DNA of 64,000 bases from Rickettsiella endosymbiont of Xylota segnis (GCF_964019545.1 NZ_OZ026451.1:1049001-1113000), one strand, 5' to 3'; counted from the first letter of the stretch, positions 17,760 to 27,909 are shown. Program-made: numbers and translations. The notes: generated by a model not told the origin, from the sequence alone.

Positions 17760-17876
17760 ACCTAATTTTACATAGCTCTTTTAAGCACCGTGAGTAGCGA
17801 GTACCTTGACCTACTCCACAAATTTTATTCGCAGCATGAATTAAATTACTTAATTCCGCTTGCGTCCACCACGCAC
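17707..17876 (-). pseudogene. C-terminal fragment of a second integrase (copy B)
   Basis: The segment TQAELSNLIHAANKICG parallels VELGNLIRAANKICG of the integrase at 16433, and the end is CRAKVARGFFRDKILEY. Upstream of the match the frame enters a GC-rich unrelated segment. This is a remnant of a second, related integrase. Confidence 0.65.
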
Positions 17877-18030
17877 TGCCCCATTCTGGGCTGCGCGCAG
17901 TGGTTCCCACAGTCGACTCTACGACGTGATGCGTTTCCTGCTTCGCCGTCAACGCACCCGTATTGGGGACTCATTGAGTTCGCATTGCTTTCGCGATGCT
18001 CTCCTGTCTTGTCGAACGCGTCGATCTATT
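17870..18030. other. GC-rich foreign-looking segment
   Basis: About 160 bases with clearly higher GC than the surroundings, rich in CG dinucleotides. Several overlapping frames stay open in both directions, which is expected of GC-rich DNA. No protein family is recognised. It sits at the edge of the second integrase remnant and could be a piece of an inserted element or a dispersed repeat. Confidence 0.4.
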
Positions 18031-18095
18031 TTAAACATACTTACTATTAAGTTTAGAACAAAATATCAATATGCTATTTTTACTTGACCAAAACA

Positions 18096-21000
18096 TTAGA
18101 ATTTTCTTGTTCCATCCTGATTCCGCTTCCCCAAAACGAGATTCGGTTCTAAAGGCTTAGAATTCATTATTATATTTTCTTCTTTATCTAAGGTAAAAAA
18201 AAAATGAGCATTATTTTTTTTTTCAAACATTTCTACTTCATTCTGATCAATCTTGGTTTTGGATGGACCCGGACGATTAAAAAATGAAAAACTTTCACTT
18301 TTGGTTTGTTCTTCTCTTGATTTCAAGTTGTTATGATATTTAATAATTTTTTTTAAAAAGTTATCCGGAGATTTTAAGTCGAAGTAGGTTGCTAATACAG
18401 AAAAAAAATACTTTATTTGATTTTTATCACTATGAAATGCGTCTTTTAAATTTAATTCATGCAAACACGCTTCCAAATTTCTTTGGCTGAGATAGGAAAG
18501 AATTTCCTTTTGCGAGGAATACCCGTCAACACAGAAAGCTTTTTTTAATTCATTTACAGGAAGAATGAATAGACAAAATAAATCTTCAATTTTAAATTTT
18601 TTAATTTCACCATTTGTAAGAACTATTCGGTTGTTTTCAACAATATCTTTTAGTTCAGGATCTCCCAATTTACTCAATAAATATAAATTTTCTTTATCAA
18701 TATTATTTAATTTTTGCAAATCTTCTTCATCATCACGTTCATATTCATCACGTTCATATTCATCATCATCTTCATTCGCATTAATGGCAATATGGTCCGG
18801 AAAAAGAGCGTGCATAAGCGATCCCTCTTCAACATTAAAATTCGGTAAATTTTCGAGTTTTAAGGTTTGATATACAATTCTATATTTATCAGCATTTAAA
18901 CATACTGACAAATTGTAACTGTTCTTGATAAGTTTACGACACTCATCGTAAAAAAATTCACATACAATTGAACATGTTTTTGGATTTTGATCCATAAGAA
19001 TTGATATCAAATTAGAATCGTCCTTAAGAATAGATAAAAATTCTTCTTTAAAAATTCCCAGTACGATGTTGAGCTGATTTTTAGTTAGATAATCAAAAAT
19101 AGGCAAAATAGAATGTAAATCTTTAAAAATTTCACATATAATTCTGAGTCGCGCATCCGTTAAATCTTTAAAAATATTAATTAAACTAACATTAATATTA
19201 CTTAGAATAGAAAACAGCTTGTTATTAAAAAACTTACATACCTCCTGGAGCCGATCTTCCGCTAGATCATTAAAAAGCACTGCTAAATAAGAGACTTGTG
19301 TATCCTGGGACTGTTCTTCTTTCAAAACTTTACATACGAAGCTAAATTCTTCGACAGGGAGGTAGTCAATAAAAATTTTAAAATCAGCAGTATAAATAAT
19401 AGAAAGCAGCTGTTCTTTAGAGGAGTCCAGCATAATAGAGCATAGGTTGCTCTTAGTTAAACATTCAATAACTTTTTTAAAATCAGCACTACTTTTTATA
19501 ATCAATTTCCAGCGTTCTTTGTCGAAATTCTGTAACAGCATCATGCGTTGTTCAGAAGTCAAATATATGAAAGCATCGCTAAAGTGAAATATGTTTTCAA
19601 TTTTCAAAAGGATAATATCTATGCATGCATCAAAAATAACAGCACGCTGATTGTCTTCAGTAAAACATGCGAGAGCTTTTTTAAAATCAGCACTACTTTT
19701 TATAACCAATTTCCAGCGTTCTTTGTCGAAACTCTGTAACAGCATCCTGCGTTGTTCAGAAGTCAAATATATGAAAGCATCGCTAAAGTGAAATATGTTT
19801 TCAATTTTCAAAGGTATAATATCTATGCATGCATCAAAAATAACAGCACGCTGATTGTCTTCAGTAAAACATGCGAGAGCTTTTTTAAAATCAGCACTAC
19901 TTTTTATAACCAATTTCCAGCGTTCTTTGTCGAAACTCTGTAACAGCATCCTGCGTTGTTCAGAAGTCAAATATATGAAAGCATCGCTAAAGTGAAATAT
20001 GTTTTCAATTTTCAAAGGTATAATATCTATGCATGCATCAAAAATAACAGCACGCTGATTGTCTTCAGTAAAACATGCGAGAGCTTTTTTAAAATCAGCA
20101 CTACTTTTTATAACCAATTTCCAGCGTTCTTTGTCGAAACTCTGTAACAGCATCATGCGTTGTTCAGAAGTCAAATATATGAAAGCATCGCTAAAGTGAA
20201 ATATGTTTTCAATTTTCAAAGGTATAATATCTATGCATGCATCAAAAATAACAGCACGCTGATTGTCTTCAGTAAAACATGCGAGAGCTTTTTTAAAATC
20301 AGCACTACTTTTTATAACCAATTTCCAGCGTTCTTTGTCGAAACTCTGTAACAGCATCATGCGTTGTTCAGAAGTCAAATACATGAAAGCATCGCTAAAG
20401 TGAAATATGTTTTCAATTTTCGAAGGTATAATATCTATACATGTATTAAAAACAACAGCACGCTGATTGTCTTCAGTGAAACATGCGAGAGCTTTTTTAA
20501 AAGCAGCACTACTTTTTATAATCAATTTCCAGCGTTCTTTGTCGAAACTCTGTAACAGCATCATGCGTTGTTCAGAAGTCAAATACATGAAAGCATCGCT
20601 AAAGTGAAATATGTTTTCAATTTTCGAAGCTAGAGTTTCTTTAACTAAATTAAAAATAAATTCACGTTGTTCGTTAGTTAGATACTCAAAAATATTTTTT
20701 AAATCAGCGCCACTATGAATAATATACTGTAGCTTTTCTTTGTACGCACCAAACATAATTGCACGTGAATTTGCTTCTTTTAAACATTCAAAAACACTAT
20801 TAAAATCACCACTATTCTTTATAATCAAGCTCCAATTTTCTTCTTTGATGAAATTCTGCAACAGCGTTGTGCGTTGTTCAGAATTCAAATTTTTAAAAAC
20901 TTCAATAAAATCTGATATATTCTTAATTTTCGAAAGTATAATATCTATGCAAGCATCAAAAACAATAGCACGTGATTTGGTCCCTTTTAAACATTCAAAA

Positions 21001-22925
21001 ACACCTTTAAAATCTGCACTACTCTTTATAATTAGAAGCCAGCAATCTTTGATACTCTGTAACAGCATCATCTGTTGTGCAGAATCCAAAAATAGAAGTG
21101 TTTCTTTAAGACAATTACAATTCTTAATAATTACTGGCCATTCTTCTTTTAAAGTGTCAACTAAGGCACTGCTAAGCCAAGTATTTAAATATCTAAAAAT
21201 AGATTTCAGTGCATACCCTTTTCTAAGAATCGAAAGCAAAGTTTCTTTGATATCGGTAAATATAAAATCTAATTGATCAGCAGTTAATTTTTTAAAAATA
21301 GGTTCCAGTTCGGTAGGATTGTTTTCCAGCTTATGCACAACATTAATCAGCTCTTTTTTTAATGCAATATTTATAGACAGATCATAAGTTTTTAGCTCTT
21401 GGCTGCTATAATAAGTTTGGAAAGATTCAAGCAAAAATTTGCATTCAATAACTGCACGTTGCTTGCTTGGTAAATATTGAGAAACTCCTTCATAACCAGA
21501 TCTGGTTTTAATAATAGAGGACAAACCTTCTCCTAAGGCTTCACAAACTATTTCCCGCTGTGTTAGGCTGAACCACTCAAGACAGGATTTAAGGTGTTCG
21601 TTTGTTTTGATAAGCTTTGTGATATCAACAGTATTAAGCAAAGGACCAAAGGATTCTCCCGGTAGCTTAGCAAGAAAATGTAGATCTTCAACTTTTATAA
21701 CACGCAATATTTCTACAGAATTAATCGTACAGAATAAATTTATTTTTTCATTGCTTAATTTTGATAAGTAATTGATTAACTCATGAATATCTTTTAAGCC
21801 TGGAACAATACACATTTCTTTAGAAATATTTTGAGTAATAGCTTCTAAAGCATCACATCCAAAATAGGTATCTTCCTTTAATTGGCGATTAAGCACTGTA
21901 ATTTTTTGCTTAAAACGCAGTATTAGCTCCTCCACTTTTTTATGATTTTTAAGGTCTATTTCTTCATTTATTGTAATTTTGATTAATTTTTCCTCATTCC
22001 CTCGAATAACTTCTTGCAATTTTCTTTGACGTATATCGAAGCAGCTAAGAATGTCGTTATTTTTAGTTTTATCTGATGCTAAATCTTTTATTAACTCTAT
22101 TTCTTGTTTTATTGTTGGAATACTTTGTATAAAATTTTCCTCTAATTTATCCCAAAAAGTCATAAACTCTACAATCCCTGCATAAGCTAATTCACCTGCT
22201 TTATCTTCTTTACCACTTCCTATTACACTGTTGTCTTTCAATGTAGTATGTAATTTCTGCAATTTGTTGAGCAAAGAAGGAAAGATCGAAGAGAAATATT
22301 CATCAATCGTATCTCCAATATTCTTTGTTAACTCAGAATGTTTATATAAACGTGATAATTCGCTTTCTGAAAATGATGCTTGAGATTCTAAATGTTTCTG
22401 ATGATCGAAATAGGGATTATAGATATCTTTAATTTCTTTAAAATCAATGAGTTCATGATGGGTGAGTAACGCAATAGGAATTAAGAAATCCTGACTTGAA
22501 GGCCCTCGGTAATGACTCATAACATGAGTTTCAAGCACTTTATGCAAATCAACTTCATTTAAATCGGGATATTTTGCATCATAACTTTCATAACAAACAG
22601 TCGGCATTAAAAACCGAATAGCGGGCCATTCAGAATCATTGTAATAAACGGCCAAGTATTTAGAAAGATAACATAAAAATTTAGTAAGGGGATGTTTAGG
22701 TAAAGCAGTATAGGATAATAAACTGCCATTAATTAAATTCCAGTTAGCGCTAAGGAGCTCATGAAAACTTTTTACAGCTACTTCCTCATTATTTTCGGTC
22801 GTTATTTCCTCTAGTTTTTCTATGATTTTCTGAGTATATAATAATACAATTTTATTTTTTTCAACTAGAGAGGAACAATCTAATTTCAGTTTACTAATTT
22901 CATTTTTTATTTCATTTCTTTCCAT
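18096..22925 (-). CDS. 1609-residue helical-repeat protein, candidate secreted effector
   Basis: No known enzyme domain is recognised. The N-terminal third is mixed helical sequence with coiled-coil-like stretches (residues 1-60 and 280-360). From about residue 370 to 1370 the protein consists of repeated helix pairs of about 34 residues with the pattern DF...L..LT..QR..LL..F...W..IIKSSA. In residues of roughly 760-1150 these combine into 68-residue units repeated almost identically (204-bp DNA repeats). An acidic stretch (DEDDDEYERDEYERDDEED) is near residue 1395. There is no signal peptide or membrane segment. A PmrA-type promoter lies upstream (22983-23015). Solenoid-like architecture, size and promoter suggest a type IVB secreted effector; this is inference. 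Confidence 0.8.
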   Translation of the reverse strand: MERNEIKNEISKLKLDCSSLVEKNKIVLLYTQKIIEKLEEITTENNEEVAVKSFHELLSANWNLINGSLLSYTALPKHPLTKFLCYLSKYLAVYYNDSEWPAIRFLMPTVCYESYDAKYPDLNEVDLHKVLETHVMSHYRGPSSQDFLIPIALLTHHELIDFKEIKDIYNPYFDHQKHLESQASFSESELSRLYKHSELTKNIGDTIDEYFSSIFPSLLNKLQKLHTTLKDNSVIGSGKEDKAGELAYAGIVEFMTFWDKLEENFIQSIPTIKQEIELIKDLASDKTKNNDILSCFDIRQRKLQEVIRGNEEKLIKITINEEIDLKNHKKVEELILRFKQKITVLNRQLKEDTYFGCDALEAITQNISKEMCIVPGLKDIHELINYLSKLSNEKINLFCTINSVEILRVIKVEDLHFLAKLPGESFGPLLNTVDITKLIKTNEHLKSCLEWFSLTQREIVCEALGEGLSSIIKTRSGYEGVSQYLPSKQRAVIECKFLLESFQTYYSSQELKTYDLSINIALKKELINVVHKLENNPTELEPIFKKLTADQLDFIFTDIKETLLSILRKGYALKSIFRYLNTWLSSALVDTLKEEWPVIIKNCNCLKETLLFLDSAQQMMLLQSIKDCWLLIIKSSADFKGVFECLKGTKSRAIVFDACIDIILSKIKNISDFIEVFKNLNSEQRTTLLQNFIKEENWSLIIKNSGDFNSVFECLKEANSRAIMFGAYKEKLQYIIHSGADLKNIFEYLTNEQREFIFNLVKETLASKIENIFHFSDAFMYLTSEQRMMLLQSFDKERWKLIIKSSAAFKKALACFTEDNQRAVVFNTCIDIIPSKIENIFHFSDAFMYLTSEQRMMLLQSFDKERWKLVIKSSADFKKALACFTEDNQRAVIFDACIDIIPLKIENIFHFSDAFIYLTSEQRMMLLQSFDKERWKLVIKSSADFKKALACFTEDNQRAVIFDACIDIIPLKIENIFHFSDAFIYLTSEQRRMLLQSFDKERWKLVIKSSADFKKALACFTEDNQRAVIFDACIDIIPLKIENIFHFSDAFIYLTSEQRRMLLQSFDKERWKLVIKSSADFKKALACFTEDNQRAVIFDACIDIILLKIENIFHFSDAFIYLTSEQRMMLLQNFDKERWKLIIKSSADFKKVIECLTKSNLCSIMLDSSKEQLLSIIYTADFKIFIDYLPVEEFSFVCKVLKEEQSQDTQVSYLAVLFNDLAEDRLQEVCKFFNNKLFSILSNINVSLINIFKDLTDARLRIICEIFKDLHSILPIFDYLTKNQLNIVLGIFKEEFLSILKDDSNLISILMDQNPKTCSIVCEFFYDECRKLIKNSYNLSVCLNADKYRIVYQTLKLENLPNFNVEEGSLMHALFPDHIAINANEDDDEYERDEYERDDEEDLQKLNNIDKENLYLLSKLGDPELKDIVENNRIVLTNGEIKKFKIEDLFCLFILPVNELKKAFCVDGYSSQKEILSYLSQRNLEACLHELNLKDAFHSDKNQIKYFFSVLATYFDLKSPDNFLKKIIKYHNNLKSREEQTKSESFSFFNRPGPSKTKIDQNEVEMFEKKNNAHFFFTLDKEENIIMNSKPLEPNLVLGKRNQDGTRKF
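19490..20640. repeat. 204-bp in-frame tandem repeats
   Basis: Between five and six consecutive 204-bp units encode 68 residues each, within the 1609-residue protein. Recurring landmarks such as TTGTTCAGAAGTCAAATA recur near 19547, 19751, 19955, 20159, 20363 and 20567. The three central units are nearly identical in DNA, while the outer units have drifted (for example TTTTCGAAG instead of TTTTCAAAG). This indicates recent expansion or homogenisation, and likely copy-number variation between strains. Confidence 0.95.
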
Positions 22926-22982
22926 TATCGGATCCTTAATAATAATTTATTTCTAATAATACACCTTCTGCAAAATTTACCT

Positions 22983-23015
22983 AGCATATCGGATATTTCT
23001 TAGAATAAGCTTAAG
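22983..23015 (-). promoter_or_regulatory. PmrA-type promoter of the 1609-residue gene
   Basis: Read on the minus strand: CTTAAG, five bases, TCTAAG, ten bases, TATGCT. The tandem half-sites follow the known PmrA box form YTTAAK-N5-YTTAAK; the second half has two mismatches. The 10-base distance to the -10 is identical to the other five boxes in this window. It lies about 58 bases upstream of the start codon. Confidence 0.65.
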
Positions 23016-23251
23016 AAAATCTCTAAAAAATTAAAAATCCAGGGCAACATTTTAATAAATTAAAAAAATGGAATAAAAGAATTAATAATATATTTATAAA
23101 CACTTTTTGTGCATAAAGGATTCGAGAATAGAGCGTTGCAAACGCCATTTGTTACTAAATATTTTTTTAGTATTATTACTATGTGCTTATCAATTTCGCC
23201 AACCTGTTATTATTAATAGGTGAACTCCATACCAATAAGAAGATTATTAGA

Positions 23252-25324
23252 TTATTTAATATAATCCTCACACACTGTTTTAGCATCATCCATTTCTTGA
23301 ATCAATTGTCGATAAAGTTCATTAGTTTGTCCATTGGGACCCTTTTCGCGTATATAATCATCTATCTGCTTACATGCTTGTTCTAAACGTTTGGCGCCAC
23401 AATAGCTAGCCCCACCTTGTCTTTTGTGTGCAATCTCACGTATAGCTTGCCAGTTTGCTGATTTATGCAATTCTGGTAGTTCGACCAAATCTTTTTTTAA
23501 TCCAAGCACCATTAAATGAATACAGTCTTTAATCAATTCCTTATCTTTTAATATGGCTTTCATCGCATCAATGTCTAAGACCGCTCCGGAGATTGGACGT
23601 ATTTTAGTGGCAGAGGAAATTTGATTTACATTATTATCTGGAATAAAGGTTTTTAATAACTCTTTAGCCGTTTCTTTTTTTAAAGGTTTCAATATAACGG
23701 TGTTCATGCCAGCATCTAAACAACGCTGTCTATTCTCAACATCAATATGTGCTGTTAATCCAACAATAGGTGTAGTATCAGTTCGTTGCCATTGTTGTAA
23801 TCGGATGCGGTGTGCCAAGGCAATACCATCCATATCAGGTAATCCAATGTCCATTAAAATAAGCTGGTAATCTTTATTTTGAATATTTTTTAAAGCAGTT
23901 TTTGCATCTGACGCTATATCAATCGCGCAATCTAATTCGGTTAAAATGCTTTGCGCAATTTTTGCAGCCAATTTATCATCTTCAACCAATAAAATTCTTT
24001 TTTGTTCAACATCCAAACTTTGATGGTTTAAAGCAATATTTGGCATACTTTCCAAAGTATTCTTAAATAGCTTACTTCCCATGGGTAAAGGGGTGTTCTC
24101 TACTCCAATGCTATTCATAACTAATGGCACTTGGAAGGGAATAATGCAAGTAAAGGTAGATCCTTGCTGTAATTGACTCTCAACATAGACTTCTCCACCC
24201 AAGTCATCAATCAATTGCTTTACAATAGATAATCCTAAGCCTAGTCCTGTGTAAATACCTTGATAAGCAGGAGTTAAACGAGTAAATTGGGTAAAGATCT
24301 CATCTTGTTTGTCTTTAGTGATACCCACTCCAGTATCACTGACTTTTATCTCTATCACGTCTTGTTGCGCTTCATGCTTTTGGAGTTTTGCTTCAACAGC
24401 GATATTCCCCTGTTGAGTAAACCGTAATGCATTAGTCACTAATTCTAATATTATTTGTTGTAGTCGCTCTGGATCCCCTATCAAATACGGAGGAATTTCT
24501 TCATCAACCTTTAAAGTTAACGTCAGATTTTTTTTTACAGCCAGTGATTTATTGAGATCAATAATATTTTGAATATTTTTATTAAAATCAAATTTCTTTT
24601 TTAAAAGCGGCATTTCACCACTCGCTACTTTAATCCCTTCTAAAATTCTATTCAGAAAATTTAATAACGCCTCACTTGATTGAATAAGATTTTTTGCATA
24701 TTCAGTTACCTTTTCTGAATTATTTGATTCTGATAGTATAATTTGTGCGCAGCCGACAATTCCACTCAGCGGCGTACGGATATCATGCCGCATATTTTCT
24801 AAAAATTCAGTCTTGGCGTAACTAGCAGCTTTTGCTTTTTCTAAAGCAATTTGCAAAGCAGACTGAGTTTCTTTAAGTTCAGTTATATCGATAGAAACTC
24901 CTGCTATACCTATTGTATGCCCTTCTTTATCCAACAACGGTCGTTTTGTAGATAATTGGATAATTTTTTTACCTGAAGGTAAAATAGCAGTTTCTTCTTT
25001 TGTCCTTGCTACCCCTTCATTGATTACTTCCCAGTCATTTCTGATAAAAGTATCTGCTGTTTCTTTATCAAATAAACGATCGTCAGTTCTCCCTACAATA
25101 TCATTGATTTTCCATCTAAAACCCATTTTATGTAAACTGTCTGTTCCTGTACGATTCATACCTGAGTAAATCAATTCCTTACCTATACAACGCTTCCAAT
25201 AAATATCACCTGGAAGATCATCAATAATATTTTTTAACTGAGAAATCTCAACTTTTTGATCATCAATTATCTTTTGTAACTTAGTTATTTCATCGTTTTT
25301 GCTAGCTTTTGTTTGCCTATTCAT
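23252..25324 (-). CDS. Hybrid sensor histidine kinase (PAS-HisKA-HATPase-REC-Hpt)
   Basis: 690 residues, no membrane segment, so cytoplasmic. Order: coiled coil (10-35), PAS with PAC (about 40-150), HisKA with phospho-acceptor His180 in MRHDIRTPLSG, HATPase with LVTNALRF, DTGVGI and GLGLGLSIV, a receiver domain with VEDD and phospho-acceptor Asp492 in LMDIGLPDMDG, and a C-terminal Hpt domain with His633 in AHKRQGGASYCGA. The ATG at 25324 is chosen because AGGGTGA precedes it; a GTG at 25336 is less likely. A full phosphorelay lies in one protein, so an external response regulator is expected but none is adjacent. ArcB-like and LetS-like kinases share this layout. Confidence 0.92.
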   Translation of the reverse strand: MNRQTKASKNDEITKLQKIIDDQKVEISQLKNIIDDLPGDIYWKRCIGKELIYSGMNRTGTDSLHKMGFRWKINDIVGRTDDRLFDKETADTFIRNDWEVINEGVARTKEETAILPSGKKIIQLSTKRPLLDKEGHTIGIAGVSIDITELKETQSALQIALEKAKAASYAKTEFLENMRHDIRTPLSGIVGCAQIILSESNNSEKVTEYAKNLIQSSEALLNFLNRILEGIKVASGEMPLLKKKFDFNKNIQNIIDLNKSLAVKKNLTLTLKVDEEIPPYLIGDPERLQQIILELVTNALRFTQQGNIAVEAKLQKHEAQQDVIEIKVSDTGVGITKDKQDEIFTQFTRLTPAYQGIYTGLGLGLSIVKQLIDDLGGEVYVESQLQQGSTFTCIIPFQVPLVMNSIGVENTPLPMGSKLFKNTLESMPNIALNHQSLDVEQKRILLVEDDKLAAKIAQSILTELDCAIDIASDAKTALKNIQNKDYQLILMDIGLPDMDGIALAHRIRLQQWQRTDTTPIVGLTAHIDVENRQRCLDAGMNTVILKPLKKETAKELLKTFIPDNNVNQISSATKIRPISGAVLDIDAMKAILKDKELIKDCIHLMVLGLKKDLVELPELHKSANWQAIREIAHKRQGGASYCGAKRLEQACKQIDDYIREKGPNGQTNELYRQLIQEMDDAKTVCEDYIK

Positions 25325-25387
25325 TTTTAAACTCACCCTGTTAAAAATAATATTAATAAATCTTACTTGAAATTTAGCTTTATATGA

Positions 25388-26740
25388 TTAGAACTTGATG
25401 TCGTCATGTGATTCTTCTATAATAGAACAAGGTTCATAGAGACCCCCTGAGTTTTTTATAATCCAATCTAGATTCTGAAAGTTTTTAATAATATCCTGAG
25501 AATAACGAACAGCTGGCTGACATGCTAACCATTCATTGGCTAAAAATCGTTGTGTTTTGGCATCGAGCGCATAAATACCCGCTTTCTTTAATAGACTTTG
25601 TCTATTAAAGAATTGAGTAGCCTGTATTATACTTGTTAGCACTAAAGCTCTCGTTAATTGAATATCTCTTGCGGGAACAGATTCACCCGAATGATCAAAA
25701 TTTATGGGAAATCCACCTTTGAGGATACGAATAGTCGCGCCTTTAGAAGTAACGTATCGAATCTCAGCAAATGGGTCCTGGACTAATTTATTATTTTTCC
25801 TTTGTATTGCCTTAAGTAATGGTAAAAATTCTTTATCCGCAGAAGAACAGCTTATTAACGTTTTGTCTTTTTCAGCATGTATGAAAGCCTCAATAGTCTT
25901 TATAGACTCCTGACCCGTACAACCAAAAATATAATCTGAAAATCCAACAATTTCATCCAATTTATCAGTAAAAGTGGCTTTTGTTAGCACATTTGAAAAC
26001 TGGAAATGATGATCATAGATCATCACCTTATAATTCATTGATAGCAGTTTAGTGGCTATTGCTTTACCTATAGCACCAAAACCAATGATGCCACAGGTTC
26101 CTATATCAGGATTTTTCGGTATTAAAGTAATAAGTTTATTAACAATTGCTTCAGCAATTAATGGCGATTCTAATATTTTTTTTGTCGCACAATCTGCAAC
26201 ACTAATAAGCGGAAATGGAGGTAGTCCTTGGTCTTTAAATTTTATTAGTCCAGCTGTCGTTTTTTCCACCGCAATGACTTTATATTGTTTTAATAGGGGG
26301 ACAGGAACAAAGCTGGTGGCATAACCACCATGATCGAGTATGAGTAGATTCTGTATATCTTTTCCTAGATTATCACTTACTTTTTTCCATAACAAGTTAA
26401 TATCATGCGTAAAACTATCGTTATATTGTCCTAATCCTATCTGGGTAGAACAGGGTTGATAATGCACGCCATATCGAGTTATTTCTTGCACCACCGCTTT
26501 ACTCTCTGAGTATTTTTTCCCTAAAACGAATATATTTTCGGGCATTGCGCCCAAACGAATCATGCTATCAATTAAATTTACTGATGTTTTCAACGGATGA
26601 TGAACATAAACAATAGCTATATCTCTTAATGAAAATTGTTTTTTCATTAAGACCTGGTGAATTAATTTTTCTAAGATAGGAAGATAAGTAAGCGAGCGTT
26701 TAATAAAAAATTTCTGAAATAAAGAATAATTTATATACAT
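25388..26740 (-). CDS. S-adenosylhomocysteine hydrolase-like NAD-binding protein
   Basis: 450 residues. The NAD-binding Rossmann segment reads IGTCGIIGFGAIGKAIATKLL. Around it are AdoHcyase-like landmarks: LILDHGGYATS (compare LDDGGDLT), VEKTTAGLIKF (compare EETTTGV) and FGCTGQESI. Conservation is partial, so this is a divergent relative rather than a certain AhcY. It might bind NAD and an adenosyl compound. It is divergently placed next to a SAM-dependent methyltransferase, which would produce SAH, so a functional pair is possible. Confidence 0.65.
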   Translation of the reverse strand: MYINYSLFQKFFIKRSLTYLPILEKLIHQVLMKKQFSLRDIAIVYVHHPLKTSVNLIDSMIRLGAMPENIFVLGKKYSESKAVVQEITRYGVHYQPCSTQIGLGQYNDSFTHDINLLWKKVSDNLGKDIQNLLILDHGGYATSFVPVPLLKQYKVIAVEKTTAGLIKFKDQGLPPFPLISVADCATKKILESPLIAEAIVNKLITLIPKNPDIGTCGIIGFGAIGKAIATKLLSMNYKVMIYDHHFQFSNVLTKATFTDKLDEIVGFSDYIFGCTGQESIKTIEAFIHAEKDKTLISCSSADKEFLPLLKAIQRKNNKLVQDPFAEIRYVTSKGATIRILKGGFPINFDHSGESVPARDIQLTRALVLTSIIQATQFFNRQSLLKKAGIYALDAKTQRFLANEWLACQPAVRYSQDIIKNFQNLDWIIKNSGGLYEPCSIIEESHDDIKF

Positions 26741-26890
26741 TTTGTTTAACTTATTAATTTAATTTTTATTTGAAAAAAAAGGCTTAGGCTTATCGCACAA
26801 GTATCAATTGAGTATAACACTAGGGAAAATAATTATGTTAAATTGCCTCTTCTATTTATTATCATTTATCAATAAAGTATATAAAAATCA

Positions 26891-27862
26891 ATGCTTAACG
26901 AACAATTCTTTAAAGTCATCAGACAATATATGGACCCAAAGCAACCCGACTCATTTAATTTTTTAACTCATATCAATAAGCTGGGTACGGCCCTTCAACA
27001 AATCAATAATTCTAAAATAGGGAGCTATATATACGAAAATTTTATTTTTTGGCTAAGTTGTTACTTTCAAGAAGCAAGAACTCCACAGTATCTACAATCT
27101 TATTTTTCCTCAGAAACAGAAAACAGTTTGAATTTTATTTGCAATAATTTTATAGACTACTGCTTTAATCATAAAATTAAGCTTGATCCTGAAAAAACCT
27201 TGCAGTCTTTTAGCATTCATAATCAACTATCTGATAATGCTGTAAAAAAAGAATTATTAAAAATAACAAAAAAATCCCATATTAATTTACTAGGCTTTGG
27301 ATTAGACGACGGCATCTATGAAAAAGAATTAGCAAATTTTCTGGTTTTACATAAGGTTTGTAATACAGTAACCATTTATGGCATGGACCCCTACGCTATA
27401 AAAAGCAATAAGGTCCAGTATATAACACCGGAGCAACTTAGCACGGATTCCCTAAAATTTGACGTTATCATTGCTCGCTGGTCCTTACATCATGTTAAAT
27501 TGAGCAAAAGGTGGTCCGACCTTTCCGCGTGCATCAGTCAATGCAATAGTGATGCTTCTATTATTTTCATTGAACACGGTTTTCTACAAAACTCACAGTT
27601 CACAACCGAAAAAAAACTCTATAAATTGTTGAATGCCTTATTTGATATCATTGCTAATATTGGTTTAAGACCTAAGTACTTTACCGACACTGCCCCCTCT
27701 TTCGGAGAACATTTTTTTATTCATTATCTTGAAATGAATGACTTTAGTTCTATTCTAAAAAATTCATCTGCGAACATCAGTTATCAAAATATTTATGATG
27801 TGGGTCCTAATTTTCCTAACCAAACTATTTGTTGTTTTCGTACCGACAAAATTTGCAAATAA
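26891..27862 (+). CDS. Class I SAM-dependent methyltransferase-like protein
   Basis: 323 residues. The N-terminal half (1-130) is helical with no clear match. The second half has a Rossmann methyltransferase core: INLLGFGLDDGIYEKELA as a degenerate motif I, TIYGMDPYA as the acidic strand-2 end, FDVIIARWSLHHV as the post-II/IV motif, and IIFIEHGFL. The substrate is unknown. The LHHV segment is typical of small-molecule methyltransferases. It is divergent from the SAH-hydrolase-like gene with a 150-bp AT-rich spacer. Confidence 0.65.
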   Translation: MLNEQFFKVIRQYMDPKQPDSFNFLTHINKLGTALQQINNSKIGSYIYENFIFWLSCYFQEARTPQYLQSYFSSETENSLNFICNNFIDYCFNHKIKLDPEKTLQSFSIHNQLSDNAVKKELLKITKKSHINLLGFGLDDGIYEKELANFLVLHKVCNTVTIYGMDPYAIKSNKVQYITPEQLSTDSLKFDVIIARWSLHHVKLSKRWSDLSACISQCNSDASIIFIEHGFLQNSQFTTEKKLYKLLNALFDIIANIGLRPKYFTDTAPSFGEHFFIHYLEMNDFSSILKNSSANISYQNIYDVGPNFPNQTICCFRTDKICK

Positions 27863-27909
27863 TTTATTCAATCTCACTTCAATCCTTTAAGTAAGCTTCA
27901 AAATCTGCT

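Noticed and set aside
17790-18087. Two overlapping plus-strand ORFs in the GC-rich patch
   Set aside because: Open frames here follow from local GC content and integrase debris; no family or ribosome site.
19548-20555. Five plus-strand 63-residue ORFs at 204-bp intervals
   Set aside because: They are antisense shadows of the tandem repeats in the minus-strand 1609-residue gene.
19490-20640. CRISPR array
   Set aside because: The repeats are 204 bp, contiguous, in frame and without spacers; they are protein-coding.
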